Source of the DNA: Streptomyces sp. NRRL S-37 | GTDB taxonomy: Bacteria; Actinomycetota; Actinomycetes; Streptomycetales; Streptomycetaceae | Assembly (NCBI RefSeq): GCF_000721605.1 | Contig: NZ_JOIZ01000008.1 | Span: 121,821 to 185,820 of the forward strand | DNA: 64,000 nt | Reading direction: 5' to 3' | Part shown: piece after piece, positions 9,050 to 18,826 of the stretch | How the letters are laid out: every line of letters begins with the position of its first letter | Position numbering within the stretch: position 1 is the first letter of the stretch | The notes under the pieces: generated by a model | Database searches by the model: none | What the model was told of the DNA's origin: nothing | The model's input: the letters and a program-made list of their open reading frames with translations, nothing else | Position numbers and translations under genes: made by a program

Positions 9050-9766
9050 GTGAGCGATAACCGAACCCCTGCCGCAGACAGCCCCTTCCGCCCCGACCCC
9101 GGTGCCCGCGACGCGGCGCCCCAGTTCGTCCTGCCCCTGGTGGTCCGCATCGAGCGGGCCGCGCCCCCGGCCCGTACGGACGCGCTGGAGACGGCGGCCC
9201 GCGCGGTGCTGGTGATGCTGGCCGACGAGCGCTCGGTGGACGAGGGCGAGTGGGCGCGGGCGATGCGCGACTGGCAGGACGCCCGCATCCGCAAGGTGGT
9301 GCGCCGGGCACGCGGCGCGGAGTGGCGCCGCGCGGAGGCACTGCCCGGCATCACGGTCACCGGCAAGTCGGCGGAGGTCCGCGTCTTCCCGCCGGTCCCG
9401 CTGGACGGCTGGCCCAAGGACCTGGCCCGCCTCCAGGTCTCCGGCACCGACCTCGACGACCCCGACCCCGTACCGCCCGCGGAGCCGGGAGTCCCCACCC
9501 TCTGGCTCAACCCCGCCCTCGACATGTCCGCCGGCAAGGCCATGGCGCAGGCCGGTCACGGCGCCCAACTGGCCTGGTGGGGACTCTCCGACGAGGCCCG
9601 CGCGACCTGGCGGGCCACCGGCTTCCCCCTCGCCGTCCGCACCGCCGCCCCGGCCGCCTGGCCCGCCCTGACGGCCGGCGGCCTCCCCACGGTCCGCGAC
9701 GCGGGCTTCACGGAGATCGCCCCGGGCTCCTGCACGGTGGTGGCGGACCACCCGGCCCTGCGCTGA
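9050..9766 (+). CDS. PTH2-like (peptidyl-tRNA hydrolase II fold) protein
   Basis: 238 aa. The C-terminal half resembles the peptidyl-tRNA hydrolase type 2 fold, notably the LNPALDMSAGKAMAQAGHGA stretch (about residues 148-167) and a later PGSCTVVADH. The N-terminal half, rich in Arg and Glu, is not recognised. PTH2 enzymes release peptides from tRNA; whether this two-part bacterial version does so is unproven. The GTG at 9050 is the only reasonable start. The gene converges on the GH76 gene with 18 bases between stops. Confidence 0.7.
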   Translation: MSDNRTPAADSPFRPDPGARDAAPQFVLPLVVRIERAAPPARTDALETAARAVLVMLADERSVDEGEWARAMRDWQDARIRKVVRRARGAEWRRAEALPGITVTGKSAEVRVFPPVPLDGWPKDLARLQVSGTDLDDPDPVPPAEPGVPTLWLNPALDMSAGKAMAQAGHGAQLAWWGLSDEARATWRATGFPLAVRTAAPAAWPALTAGGLPTVRDAGFTEIAPGSCTVVADHPALR

Positions 9767-9784
9767 CACGTAGGTGACCGGGTG

Positions 9785-11626
9785 TCAGTGCGCGGTGAGC
9801 GCCGCCAGGGCGCTCGCCTGGGTGCGCCAGTCCGCCGGGTTGGGGGTGGTGCCCGCCCAGCGTTGGCCGAGGCGGTTGAGGGGGTCGCGGTCGGTGGTCC
9901 AGACGGAGTCGGCCTGGCGGGCGAGGTAGGCGCGGTAGGCCGTGGAGCCGGTGGCCTCGGCGAGGTCGGCGAAATGGCGTATGAAGATGCCCTTGAACTG
10001 CTTCTGGTTGTCGTCGCAGGTGGCGGCGCCGACGTCGCAGGACTCGGTGAGGATGCCGTCGCGGGTCAGCCGGGGTGAGGTCATCGCCGCGTCCGCCAGC
10101 CGCCGAGCGGTGTCGAGGTAGCGGGTCTCGCCGGTGGAGCGCCACAGCTGGGTGAAGCCGCCGATGGCCAGACCCTGGTTGTAACTCCACACCGTCTGGC
10201 CGTTGTTGGCGCAGTCGCGGGTCAGGCCGTCGTTGACCAGGCCCGAGGAATCGATCAGGCCGCTGTCCAGGTACCAGTTCGCCGCCGTGGTGGCCCGCTC
10301 GCCCCACACCGTGTCACCGGCGAGGCGCTGGTGCAGCGCGGTGGTCAGCCACAGGTACAGGCCGCTGGTGACGGCGTTCTTGTAGGTGTGCTCCCGGTCC
10401 CACCACATGCCGCCGCCGCAGGTGGACGGGTCCCAGTGCCGGTGCAGGTAGTCCGCGATGGTGACCGCCTCGTCCAGGTAGCGCCGTTCGCGCGTCCGGT
10501 CGTAGGCGGTCACCCAGGCGATGCCCCACCAGCCCGCGTCGTCGACGGCGCGGCTGATGAAGTGGCCTTCGACCGGGTCCGAGCTGCGGACGCCCGCGGG
10601 GAAGACGCCCTTGTTCCGCTCGAAGGTGCGGGAGACGGCCCAGTCGTAGTCGTGCCGTCCGGTCTTCCGGGCGAAGTCCATCACCGTGGTGATCGCGACC
10701 GCCGAGTTCCACCAACTGCTGCGCCACCAGCCCTCGTCGGTCCGGTACGACGCCATCAGCGTGTCGGCCGCCGCACGCGCCCGCGTCGGCACCGGCCGGG
10801 CCCACGCCGTGCAGCTGCCCTCCTGGTGGGCGGCCTCCCGGCCGCACGCGCGGACCGCGCCGCCGAAGAGGAGACCGCGCGGGTCCCGGGTGGCGAACAT
10901 GTCCGTCCGGGTGCCGCGCGCACCGGACGGGACGGCCGTACGGCCCAGGGAGGAGCCCTCGGGCCAGGTCGCTCCGCCGTCCCAGGAACGGTCGAGCCAG
11001 ATCTCGTCGCCCGCGCCGCCGTTCTCGATGACCCCCCAGGCCATACCGTTCGCGTGGTCCATGTGGAGGCTGATGGTGCGCCCGAACAGGGTCGTCGCCG
11101 GTACCGGGCGGTCGTCGCCGGCCGCGCCGGCCGGGTCGGCGCCGTCGCACGAGGAGCCGTCGCAGACCTTCGGGTACACCCAGTCGGTGCAGGCGACCCC
11201 GGCCGCGTCGCCGCAGGCGCGGATCCAGCCGCGCCGGTGCCCGGCCGGGTCGGTGATGTTGTACATCAGCGTCCGCGTGCCGGTCCAGGTGCCGGGGACG
11301 GACGCCTTGCCCAGCAGGGGTTCCCAGGTGGCGCCGCGGTCCCAGGAGCGGTCCAGCCAGACGGCGTCACCGGTGACAGCGTTGTCGATGCTCGCCCAGG
11401 CCATGCTGTCCGGATCGGACACGTGCAGCCGCAGGGTCCGTCCGTTGATGGTCCGGGCCGGTACGGGGAAGGTGTCCCGCGCGGCCCTGGACGGGTCGAG
11501 GGTGTCGCAGGCCAGCGCGCACACCGGCGTCGCCGCCCGTGCGGGGGCGGGCAGGGCGACCAGCCCGGCCAGGGCGAGGCCGAGGGCCACGAGTGCGCCG
11601 AGGAAGCGGTGAGTGCGGTCGGACAT
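9785..11626 (-). CDS. Secreted GH76 alpha-mannanase with two N-terminal modules
   Basis: 613 aa. A signal peptide (LVALGLALAGLVALPAPARA) precedes two homologous modules of about 120 residues, each containing a GRT(L/I)xLHxxxxxxMAWxxI run and a WLDRSWDxGATW run, then a GH76 catalytic domain (about residues 265-613). The acidic pair expected at the active site is in VDDAGWWGIAWVTAYD. GH76 enzymes cut alpha-1,6-mannan of fungal cell walls or related glycans. The ATG at 11626 has AAAGGA upstream and lies 20 bases behind the second GH76 gene, so the two form an operon. The open frame extending back to 12541 is a shadow of the neighbour. The duplicated modules may bind sugar, by inference. Confidence 0.88.
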   Translation of the reverse strand: MSDRTHRFLGALVALGLALAGLVALPAPARAATPVCALACDTLDPSRAARDTFPVPARTINGRTLRLHVSDPDSMAWASIDNAVTGDAVWLDRSWDRGATWEPLLGKASVPGTWTGTRTLMYNITDPAGHRRGWIRACGDAAGVACTDWVYPKVCDGSSCDGADPAGAAGDDRPVPATTLFGRTISLHMDHANGMAWGVIENGGAGDEIWLDRSWDGGATWPEGSSLGRTAVPSGARGTRTDMFATRDPRGLLFGGAVRACGREAAHQEGSCTAWARPVPTRARAAADTLMASYRTDEGWWRSSWWNSAVAITTVMDFARKTGRHDYDWAVSRTFERNKGVFPAGVRSSDPVEGHFISRAVDDAGWWGIAWVTAYDRTRERRYLDEAVTIADYLHRHWDPSTCGGGMWWDREHTYKNAVTSGLYLWLTTALHQRLAGDTVWGERATTAANWYLDSGLIDSSGLVNDGLTRDCANNGQTVWSYNQGLAIGGFTQLWRSTGETRYLDTARRLADAAMTSPRLTRDGILTESCDVGAATCDDNQKQFKGIFIRHFADLAEATGSTAYRAYLARQADSVWTTDRDPLNRLGQRWAGTTPNPADWRTQASALAALTAH

Positions 11627-11646
11627 CGTCTCGTCCTTTCCGTCGG

Positions 11647-13128
11647 TCAGGGCGCGGCGTTGAACAGGTCGACGGCGCTGTGCTGACGCGCCGCGTCCAC
11701 CCTGTCGAGCGGCCCGTACCAGCGCAGCCCGTACTGGTCGAGGGCGTTGCGGTCGCTCGCGTGGGCGCGGCCGGCCTGGCGTCGGAGGTAGGGGGTGTAC
11801 GGGTGGTCGGCGAGGACGGTGTTCAGCTCCCCGAGCCCGCGCACGTGCGCCCCCTTGAACGACGGCCCGTCCGCACCGCAGTCGCCGCTCTCGCAGGGGT
11901 CGCGCAGGATGCCGTCCGCCGTGTTGAGCGCGGACGAGGTGGTGGCGGCGTCGGCGATCCGGCGCGCGCCGGTGAGCAGGGCGCCGTCGCCGGTCGCCCG
12001 GTACAGCTCGGTGAGGGCGCCGAGGAGCACGCCCTGGTTGTACGACCACACCGTGTCGCCGTTGTTGCGGCAGGTGCCCAGGTCGATGCCGTCGTTGACC
12101 AGGTTCGAGCCGTTCACCATGCCCGTGCCCCGGAACCACGACCAGCCGGCCCGCGCCCGGTCGAGGTAGGTCCGGTCCCCGGGGATCCGGTTGTGCAGCG
12201 CGGCGTTGAGCTCGATGTAGAGGGAGTTCGCGATGGCGTTCTTGTACGTCCGCGCGGTGCTCCACCACACCCCGCCGCCGCAGGTGGAGTCCCAGTACGC
12301 GGCCATGTGGTCGGCGTCCGCGCGGGCGGTGGCGAGGTAGCGGCTGTCGCCGGTCAGGTCGTAGGCGGCCACCCAGGCCAGGCCCCACCAGCCGGTGTCG
12401 TCGATGTACTCGTTGCGGAACTGCCCGTCGCGCGCGTTCACGTTGAGGTCGTAGGTGCGGGCGACGGCGTACCGGTAACTGCCCATGCCCGACACGCGGA
12501 TGTTGTCGATGACGGAGGTGAGGGCGTTCGCCGAGTTCCACCAGCCGGTGGTGGCGAACAGGCCCGTGGAGTAGTCGTAGAGCGTCATCAGTCCGGTGGC
12601 CGCGGCGGTGCGCCGGTCGCCGGCGTTCCAGGTGGTGCGCGCCCAGGCGGTGCAGGCGATCTCGGGCCGGTCACCGGCCTTGCCGCAGGCCCGCAGCGCG
12701 CCGACGCCGTGCGCGCCCCAGTCGTCGACGTTGTACATCAAGGTGCGCCATCCGCGCTGCCCGGACGGTACGGCGGTGGCGCCGAGCCTGCTTCCCGAAC
12801 TCCAGGTCCGGCCGCCGTCGAAGGAGCGGTCGAGCCAGACCTCGTCGCCGGGGTTCCCGTTGCCGACGGAGGCCCAGCCCATGGCGTCGGCGTCGTCGAA
12901 GTGGAGGACGATCGAGCGTCCGTGGACGCCGGCGGTGACGGGTGTGCGGTCGCCCGGGGAGAGGGCGGGGTCGCGGGCGTCGCAGTACTTGTTGCAGACG
13001 GCGGCCGCCGGGGCGGGGGCCGCCGTGTCGCCGGCGGACGCGGTGTGCGGTGGCAGGGCGCAGAGGGCGAGGCCCAGGGCGAGCATCGCGGCAGGGTGCC
13101 ACCGGCGGGATCTTCGTGACGGAGTCAT
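11647..13128 (-). CDS. Secreted GH76 alpha-mannanase with one N-terminal module
   Basis: 493 aa paralog of the following gene, with a signal peptide (about residues 10-32), one copy of the N-terminal module ([31 protein letters not shown]) and a GH76 domain with the acidic pair in [16 protein letters not shown] and a CGGGVWWS motif. It is first in the two-gene operon. The ATG at 13128 has AGGGAG seven bases upstream. A LacI-type palindrome lies 27 bases before the start, which suggests induction by an oligosaccharide. The frame is open back to 13521 but without a signal or ribosome site that would support a longer protein. Confidence 0.88.
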   Translation of the reverse strand: MTPSRRSRRWHPAAMLALGLALCALPPHTASAGDTAAPAPAAAVCNKYCDARDPALSPGDRTPVTAGVHGRSIVLHFDDADAMGWASVGNGNPGDEVWLDRSFDGGRTWSSGSRLGATAVPSGQRGWRTLMYNVDDWGAHGVGALRACGKAGDRPEIACTAWARTTWNAGDRRTAAATGLMTLYDYSTGLFATTGWWNSANALTSVIDNIRVSGMGSYRYAVARTYDLNVNARDGQFRNEYIDDTGWWGLAWVAAYDLTGDSRYLATARADADHMAAYWDSTCGGGVWWSTARTYKNAIANSLYIELNAALHNRIPGDRTYLDRARAGWSWFRGTGMVNGSNLVNDGIDLGTCRNNGDTVWSYNQGVLLGALTELYRATGDGALLTGARRIADAATTSSALNTADGILRDPCESGDCGADGPSFKGAHVRGLGELNTVLADHPYTPYLRRQAGRAHASDRNALDQYGLRWYGPLDRVDAARQHSAVDLFNAAP

Positions 13129-13154
13129 GGGCTGCTCCCTGTGTGGGGGGTGTG

Positions 13155-13166
13155 AGAGCGCTCTCT
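13155..13166. promoter_or_regulatory. LacI-family-type operator
   Basis: GAGAGCGCTCTC is a perfect 12-bp palindrome with the central CG typical of LacI-family sites, close to the CebR-type consensus TGGGAGCGCTCCCA. It lies 27 bases before the first GH76 start. The cognate regulator is not in this window. Confidence 0.65.
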
Positions 13167-13620
13167 GCAACGTAGTACCGGGTCGGTGAAGCGTCAACGA
13201 GTCGCGCGTGCACGGGAGTTGCCCCAGGGTGCGGCGGGGGTCACCGATGCCCGTACGACGGCGCGGCACCCTTGATGCGGAGGCTGCGGCGAGCGCGCCC
13301 GCGTCGGCACGGACCGATCGCGGCGAAGCCCCAGTGGCCGAGCGGACCCTTGCCGGAGCGCGGCAGTCCTTCGGCGGGCCGCGGCACGGGGGCGGCGACG
13401 GCCTGCCTCCCGACGACCCCGGAGGCGACCACCGGTGCGGGCACCGCCCGCTCCCCTTGTCCCCTGCCACCCCCGTTGAACGCGTCCTTCCCGAACGCCG
13501 GTTCACCGCACCTCGGCACATGCCGGGTCACCCGGCGGTTCGGCCGGGGGACGGAGTCGGACAGACGGGCGGGGTGTTGGCGGCGTCGACGGTACGGAGC
13601 AAGGAATTTCCCGTGAAATC

Positions 13621-13639
13621 AAGTAGGTTGCCCCTACTT
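13621..13639. promoter_or_regulatory. Inverted repeat upstream of the C45-like gene
   Basis: AAGTAGG and CCTACTT flank a five-base centre and end 29 bases before the start codon, a good position for an operator. The surrounding bases (GTGAAATC before, TTCAC after) are also partly complementary. Confidence 0.4.
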
Positions 13640-13668
13640 CACCCGAGGCCCGTAAGGGAGCGACCGGA

Positions 13669-14613
13669 ATGAGCCCGCTGAGGAAGACCTTCCGCGCCCT
13701 CGACATCGGCGACGGCGGCGACGGCCGCTGGGCCGGTCACGTACAGGCCATGTGGCCGCGCGCGGAGGAGTGGGTGACCGAGGAGGGCCGGACCGCGGAG
13801 GGCGCGGAACGTGCCCGGAAGCTGTTCGAGACGCACCTGCCGGAGCTGGTCCCGGTCCTGGAGCGGCTCGCCCGTCGACTCGACCGGCCGGGCGGGGAGA
13901 CCTTCCTCACCCTCGCCGCCCTGCGGCCGTTCTTCTCCGGCTGCACCCAGATCGGCGCGGGCGGCACCCTGCTGCGCAACTACGACTTCGCCCCCGACGA
14001 GTGCGAAGGCACCATCGTCTTCTCGCACTTCCTCCGCCCGGTCATCGGCATGCAGGACGCCGCCTGGGGCCTGCTGGACGGCATGAACGACGCCGGGCTC
14101 GCGGTCTCGCTCACCTTCGGCGGCCGGTTCGTCCACGGCCCCGGCTTCTCCGTCCTCATCGTGCTGCGCTACCTGCTGGAGACGTGCGACACCGTCGACG
14201 AGGCGGTCGGCAAGCTGCGGTCCCTCCCGATCGCCGTCCCGCAGAACGTCACCCTCGTCGACTCCGAGAAGTCGGTGACGGTGTTCGTGGGACCGGACAT
14301 CCCGCTGACCGAGGCACCCGACGCCTGCGCCGCCAACCACCAGCACCTGCCGGTGCCGGACGGCCAGGAGCGGTTCTCCCGGACCCAGGAGCGGCTGAAC
14401 ACCGTCCGGGCGAGGGGAACGGACGTGGCGGCGATGCTGGAGCCGCCGCTGTACCAGTACGCGTACGACGAGGGCCTGGGAACGCTCTACACCGCCCACT
14501 ACCGGCCCGCCGAGGGCCGCGTGACCTACCACTGGCCGAGCGAGACCTGGGAACAGTCCTTCGACGACTTCGCCCCCGGCTCCCGCACCATCCCGCTCGG
14601 CCGGACCGACTGA
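13669..14613 (+). CDS. C45-like acyltransferase/autoproteolytic Ntn hydrolase
   Basis: 314 aa protein resembling the acyl-CoA:6-aminopenicillanic-acid acyltransferase (peptidase C45) family. The presumed nucleophile Cys is in FFSGCTQIG (about residue 87), followed by LLRNYDF, the usual context of the self-cleaving residue. ANHQHLP and the C-terminal TLYTAHYRP stretch fit the family. Such enzymes cleave or form amide bonds; the natural substrate in most bacteria is unknown, and a penicillin role is not implied. The start ATG at 13669 has a GGGAG-type site at about 13656. No operon partner is close; the DUF692 gene begins 323 bases downstream. Confidence 0.75.
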   Translation: MSPLRKTFRALDIGDGGDGRWAGHVQAMWPRAEEWVTEEGRTAEGAERARKLFETHLPELVPVLERLARRLDRPGGETFLTLAALRPFFSGCTQIGAGGTLLRNYDFAPDECEGTIVFSHFLRPVIGMQDAAWGLLDGMNDAGLAVSLTFGGRFVHGPGFSVLIVLRYLLETCDTVDEAVGKLRSLPIAVPQNVTLVDSEKSVTVFVGPDIPLTEAPDACAANHQHLPVPDGQERFSRTQERLNTVRARGTDVAAMLEPPLYQYAYDEGLGTLYTAHYRPAEGRVTYHWPSETWEQSFDDFAPGSRTIPLGRTD

Positions 14614-14936
14614 GCACCGGACCTCGCCCGTACGCCCCACATGTACCCGGCCGGACCAAGTGCCCCACGGACCACGGTGTCGGCCCATACAGGTACGACG
14701 TTCTGCCCCCGTTCCGTCCCACCACCCCGCAGCCGGGCTGCTGCATCACGTCGATCCACGGATCGGGCTTCGGGAGGACGATTTCCGTACGCTCGCCGGC
14801 TTCGCCCGGCCGGCGCGCCCCCAACCTCAAATGTTCCTCTGAAGGTGGGCCGGGCGCGGTTCGGGGATGTGCCGGAGGGCCATATCCCTCTCACCTACGG
14901 GGGGCCGGACACGCCGGTGGAGGAGGGACGGGGACG
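14614..14936. other. Intergenic region before the DUF692 gene
   Basis: 323 bases. A small palindrome (GATCC-AC-GGATC, 14753-14764) is the only dyad I noticed. I looked here for a short Cys-rich precursor peptide, since DUF692 enzymes often modify one, and found none with a credible start and ribosome site. Confidence 0.5.
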
Positions 14937-16241
14937 ATGGTGCGACTGGGGACGGGGATCGGGTGGCGGCCGGAGATCGCGGAGGCCGTCGAGCGCATGC
15001 CGGGGATCGACTGGGTCGAGGTCGTGGCCGAGAACGTGTGTCCCGGGCATCTGCCCGAGTCGCTGACGCGGCTGCGGGAGCGCGGGGTGACCGTCGTGCC
15101 GCACGGGGTCTCGCTGGGTCTCGGCGGGGCCGAACGGCCCGACCAGGGGCGGCTCGCCGCCCTCGCCGAGCGGGCCGGGGCGCTCGGGTCGCCGCTCGTC
15201 ACCGAGCACATCGCGTTCGTCCGGGCGGGCGGGCCCCTGACCGCCTCCGGTCCGCTCGAGGCCGGGCACCTGCTGCCCGTGCCGCGCACCCGTGACGCCC
15301 TCGACGTGCTGTGCGAGAACGTCCGTATCGCGCAGGACGCGCTGCCCGTGCCGCTCGCCGTGGAGAACATCGCCGCGCTGTTCTCCTGGCCCGGCGAGGA
15401 GATGACCGAGGGACAGTTCCTGTACGAGCTGGCCGACCGGACCGGCGTACGGCTCCTCATCGACGTCGCCAATCTGCACACCAACCACGTCAACCGGGGC
15501 GAGGACCCGGCCGAGGCGCTCGCCGAACTGCCCCTGGAGGCCATCGCGTACGTCCATGTCGCGGGCGGGTTCGAGCGGGACGGCGTGTGGCACGACAGCC
15601 ACGCCCACCCCGTGCCGCGGCCCGTGCTGGACGTGCTCACCGATCTCGCCTCCCGGGTCGCCCCGCCCGGTGTGCTGCTGGAGCGGGACGAGAACTTCCC
15701 GGAAGCGGAGGAGATGGAGCGGGAGTTGGATGCGATCCGGCGGGCGGTCGAGGAGGGGGCGGGACGCCGGAAGGCGGGCGCGGCACCCGTCGTGGGCGGC
15801 CGTCCCGGTTCCGGGCGGGGTGCCTCCGGGGCCGCGCGGGAGCGGCTCGCGCTCGCGCAGACCGCGGTGCTGTCCGCGCTGGTCGCCGGGACGCCCGTAC
15901 CGGAGGGGTTCGACCGGGTGCGGATGGGCGTGCAGGCGCGGGCGCTCGCCGCCAAGCGGGCCGATGTCGTCGCCAAGGTCGCGCCCGAGCTTCCGGTGAT
16001 CCTCGGGAAGGGATACCGGCCCGCGTTCCTCGCGTACGCGCAGACGCGGCCGATGACCGGCGGCTACCGGCGGGACGCGCTGGACTTCGCCGAGCACGTG
16101 CTGGCCGGGCGGCCGGAGAACACGGCCGTGCGGCGCGAGTTGCGGGAGTGGTGGCTGGAGCGCTCCGGGTCGAGGCCGCGTTCGCGCAGGCCGGCGGTGC
16201 GGCTGGCGCGGGCCACCCGACGGGCGCTGCTGCGGCGCTGA
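14937..16241 (+). CDS. DUF692 (multinuclear iron oxidase family) protein with C-terminal helical domain
   Basis: 434 aa. Residues about 1-270 are a DUF692/MbnB-like TIM barrel; the ligand-type residues are visible in order: [48 protein letters not shown] and LERDENFPE. Known members (MbnB, TglH, ChrH) use a multi-iron site to rebuild Cys residues in peptides. Residues about 305-430 form an extra domain ([11 protein letters not shown] to [11 protein letters not shown]) that resembles the HvfC/DUF2063 partner proteins; that assignment is tentative. The ATG at 14937 follows GGAGGAGGG. The open frame running back to 13752 overlaps the C45-like gene and is a shadow. A TIGR04222 membrane protein follows by 71 bases. 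Confidence 0.82.
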   Translation: MVRLGTGIGWRPEIAEAVERMPGIDWVEVVAENVCPGHLPESLTRLRERGVTVVPHGVSLGLGGAERPDQGRLAALAERAGALGSPLVTEHIAFVRAGGPLTASGPLEAGHLLPVPRTRDALDVLCENVRIAQDALPVPLAVENIAALFSWPGEEMTEGQFLYELADRTGVRLLIDVANLHTNHVNRGEDPAEALAELPLEAIAYVHVAGGFERDGVWHDSHAHPVPRPVLDVLTDLASRVAPPGVLLERDENFPEAEEMERELDAIRRAVEEGAGRRKAGAAPVVGGRPGSGRGASGAARERLALAQTAVLSALVAGTPVPEGFDRVRMGVQARALAAKRADVVAKVAPELPVILGKGYRPAFLAYAQTRPMTGGYRRDALDFAEHVLAGRPENTAVRRELREWWLERSGSRPRSRRPAVRLARATRRALLRR

Positions 16242-16312
16242 CCGCCGGCGCCCGGCAATCCGAGCGGAACATCACATACCGGCAACACCGCGTCCCGGAT
16301 CGTGAACAAGGC

Positions 16313-17119
16313 ATGGTGTTGTCGCGACCGCGCGCTTACAAACAACTCATGTTCTGGGTCCCTCTTCTGCTCCTGGCCTGGGCCGTCGCCGGTGTGACGT
16401 GCCTGCGGCTGTGCCTGGCCGCCGTGCGCGGCGCCGCCGTGGCCGACTCCGACGCGGGGGCGGGACGCGATCTGACGTTGTACGAGGCCGCGTTCCTGTC
16501 CGGTGGCCCCGGACGGGTCGCCGACGTCACGCTCGTCGCGATGGCCCGTCAGCGGCGGCTGCTGCTCGCGCACACCGGCTGGGCGACGGTGGTCGATCCG
16601 CGCGGGCGGGACGAGATGGAACGGTCGGTGATAGGGGCGATAGGACCCCAGGGGCAGTCGCCGATCGCGCCGGTGCGGGCCGCCGCGGCGACCGCGGACG
16701 CCGTGCGCGGGATCGCCGAACGGCTGGTCGGCGCAGGGCTGGCGGTGCCCGACGCTGCCGGGACGACCGTCGCGGACGCGGTACGGCAGGTGCGGCTCGC
16801 CGTGCCCGTCGTGGCGGGACTGGGGGCGGCCGCCCTGCTCATGCCCGTCCCGTCGGACATGCCGCGCCATCTGGTCGCGCTGTGGTTCGCGCTGCCGCTG
16901 GTCTTCACGCTGGGCTGTCTGGCCGTCGCGCGGTTCGAGGTCCACCCGTACTCGCCCTGGGCCTCCCCGGCCGGTCAGCGACTGCTGGGCGCGCTGCCCC
17001 GCGGCGCCGGCGACGACCGCGCGTATCTCACCTCCGTCGCGGTGCACGGCATCCGCGCGGTGGGCGAGCCGGAACTGCGCGCGGCCTTCGCGCACCGGGG
17101 GCCGTATCCAGGGCATTGA
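16313..17119 (+). CDS. TIGR04222-domain membrane protein
   Basis: 268 aa. It has an N-terminal membrane helix (FWVPLLLLAWAVAGVTCL), the conserved LTLYEAAFLSGGPGRVADVTLVAMAxxxxL pattern of TIGR04222 (about residues 54-83), and two more hydrophobic segments (about 165-182 and 188-208). Many relatives end in a low-complexity Gly/Cys/His-rich tail; this one stops at a plain sequence without it. Function unknown; the genetic link to a DUF692 enzyme is recurrent in actinobacteria. The ATG at 16313 is used, but an ATG at 16349, just before the first membrane helix, is equally possible because neither has a good ribosome site. Confidence 0.75.
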   Translation: MVLSRPRAYKQLMFWVPLLLLAWAVAGVTCLRLCLAAVRGAAVADSDAGAGRDLTLYEAAFLSGGPGRVADVTLVAMARQRRLLLAHTGWATVVDPRGRDEMERSVIGAIGPQGQSPIAPVRAAAATADAVRGIAERLVGAGLAVPDAAGTTVADAVRQVRLAVPVVAGLGAAALLMPVPSDMPRHLVALWFALPLVFTLGCLAVARFEVHPYSPWASPAGQRLLGALPRGAGDDRAYLTSVAVHGIRAVGEPELRAAFAHRGPYPGH

Positions 17120-17212
17120 CGCCGACACCCCGGCGGGCGGTGCTTGCCTCACGCCAACTCCAGGCGAAACATCCCTTTTGTCGTTGTCGTGCCTCGAAGG
17201 GATCGTTCGTCG

Positions 17213-18826
17213 ATGAGAACCGCCGTCGCCGTCCATGTGGCCGCCGGGTCCTTGCTGCTCACCACCCTGGCCGCCGCCCCGGCCGGCGCGGAACCCCTCA
17301 GCGCCGAGTCGCGCGGCACCGCGACGGCCGCCGCGCGGGCCGCGGCCGAGGGCATCGACTTCGGCCCGTGCCCCGCCGGGCAGGAGCTCCCCGGCACCGT
17401 CCGGTGCGGCACGGTCCGCGTCCCGCTCGACTACGCCCGCCCCGACGGGAAGCAGATCGAACTCACCGTCAGCCGCGCCCGGGCCACCGGGAAGGACCCC
17501 GGCAACAGCAAGCGGAAGGTGCGCCGGCAGGGCTCCCTGGTCCACAACCCGGGCGGGCCGGGCGCCACCGGCATGTACTTCCCGATGATGGGCGCGCTGC
17601 CCGAGTGGAAGCGCCTCGCGGCGGCGTACGACCTCGTCGGCTACGCCCCGCGCGGGGTGGGCCGTTCGGCCCCGCTGTCCTGCACGGACCCGGGGACGTT
17701 CTTCGAGGGCCCCTCGAAGGCGCCCGTCCACCCCACGGCGGCGTACAAGCGCAAGCGCGTCGCGCGGGCCAAGGCGTACGCGCGGGGGTGCGCCGAGCGG
17801 AACGGCGACTCCCTGCGGTACTACAACTCGCTCAACAACGCCCGTGACCTGGACGTCCTGCGCGCCGCGCTCGGCGAGAACCGGCTGACGTTCCTGGGAT
17901 CGTCGTACGGCACGTACCTCGGGGCGCTGTACGCCACCCTGTTCCCCTCGCACGTACGGCGGATGGTGTTCGACTCGGCGGTGAACCCGGACCCGGAGCG
18001 GATCTGGTACCGCAACAACCTCGACCAGTCGGCGGCGTTCGAGGACCGCTGGGCGGACTTCAAGGCCTGGGCCGCCCGGCACGACGCCGTGTACGGGCTG
18101 GGGGACACGGCGCGCGAGGTGCAGGACGGTTACGACAGGGCCCGCGCGCGGCTGGCGGAGGAGCCGGCGGGCGGGAAGGTCGGGCCCGGGCAGTTGCAGG
18201 CGGCGTTCCTGCAGGCCGGCTACTACGACGACCACTGGCCGCACCGCGCGCACGCGCTGTCGGCGTACCTGAGGGGCGATCCGGCGCCGCTGGTGGAGCA
18301 GGCCCAGGAGTATCCGGAGGCGGCGGCGGAGGCGGAGAACGCGCGGGCGGTGTACCTCGCCGTGGAGTGCAACGACGCGCCCTGGCCCACGGACTGGGCG
18401 GTGTGGGACCGGGACAACACCCGGCTCGCCCGCCGGGCGCCCTTCGAGACCTGGGGCAATGTGTGGACCAACCTGCCGTGCGCCTACTGGCGGGCGCCCC
18501 GGCAGCGGCCGCTGGACGTGCGCGCGGGCAGCGGTGCGCTGCCGCCGACGCTGGTGCTGGCGGCGGAGCGGGACGCGGCCACCCCGTACGACGGGGCCCT
18601 GGAACTGCACCGGCGGCTGGCGGGGTCGGCGCTGGTGACCGAGCGGGACGCCGGCAGCCACGGCCTCGCGGGCGGGGCCAACGCCTGCGTGCACGGCCAC
18701 CTGGAGGCGTATCTGCTGGACGGCCGGGTCCCGGGGCGGCGCGCCTCCTGCGCACCGCACCCCGAACCCGGGCCGGCGCCGGCGCCGGTGAGCGAGCGGG
18801 CCGGGAAGGACCGGCCCGCCGTCTGA
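17213..18826 (+). CDS. Secreted alpha/beta hydrolase, TAP-like tripeptidyl aminopeptidase family
   Basis: 537 aa. A signal peptide ends around AGAEP (residue about 26). The alpha/beta hydrolase core has HNPGGPG (oxyanion region), the nucleophile elbow GSSYGTYLG (Ser about residue 229), and a C-terminal TAP-like region with DAATPYDGA and a catalytic His in GSHGLAGG. This matches Streptomyces SlpD/SlpE-type mycelium-associated peptidases that remove N-terminal tripeptides. The ATG at 17213 is chosen for its upstream AAGGGA and signal sequence; the frame opens at 17144. It ends directly against the convergent hemQ stop (18826/18827). Confidence 0.88.
   Translation: MRTAVAVHVAAGSLLLTTLAAAPAGAEPLSAESRGTATAAARAAAEGIDFGPCPAGQELPGTVRCGTVRVPLDYARPDGKQIELTVSRARATGKDPGNSKRKVRRQGSLVHNPGGPGATGMYFPMMGALPEWKRLAAAYDLVGYAPRGVGRSAPLSCTDPGTFFEGPSKAPVHPTAAYKRKRVARAKAYARGCAERNGDSLRYYNSLNNARDLDVLRAALGENRLTFLGSSYGTYLGALYATLFPSHVRRMVFDSAVNPDPERIWYRNNLDQSAAFEDRWADFKAWAARHDAVYGLGDTAREVQDGYDRARARLAEEPAGGKVGPGQLQAAFLQAGYYDDHWPHRAHALSAYLRGDPAPLVEQAQEYPEAAAEAENARAVYLAVECNDAPWPTDWAVWDRDNTRLARRAPFETWGNVWTNLPCAYWRAPRQRPLDVRAGSGALPPTLVLAAERDAATPYDGALELHRRLAGSALVTERDAGSHGLAGGANACVHGHLEAYLLDGRVPGRRASCAPHPEPGPAPAPVSERAGKDRPAV

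Larger units (their letters stand above)
13129..13668. other. Divergent intergenic region between GH76 operon and C45-like gene
   Basis: 540 bases. It holds a LacI-type palindrome near the GH76 end (13155-13166) and an inverted repeat near the other end (13621-13639). The open frames that cover the middle lack ribosome sites and look like chance frames; I see no gene here. Confidence 0.6.

Noticed and set aside
9785..12541. A 918-residue open frame that would fuse the two GH76 genes
   Set aside because: Upstream of 11626 the translation is a shadow of the second GH76 gene; a signal peptide and ribosome site begin at 11626.
13208..13672. A 154-residue plus-strand frame in the GH76/C45 intergenic region
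   Set aside because: No ribosome site, no recognisable composition pattern beyond GC bias, and it runs through operator-like repeats.
14614..14936. Search for a DUF692 precursor peptide
   Set aside because: Short frames here lack ribosome sites and a Cys-rich core; none is convincing.
13752..16241. An 829-residue open frame joining the C45-like region to the DUF692 protein
   Set aside because: The first 395 codons overlap the C45-like gene in another frame with no family sequence; a strong ribosome site and ATG at 14937 mark the real start.
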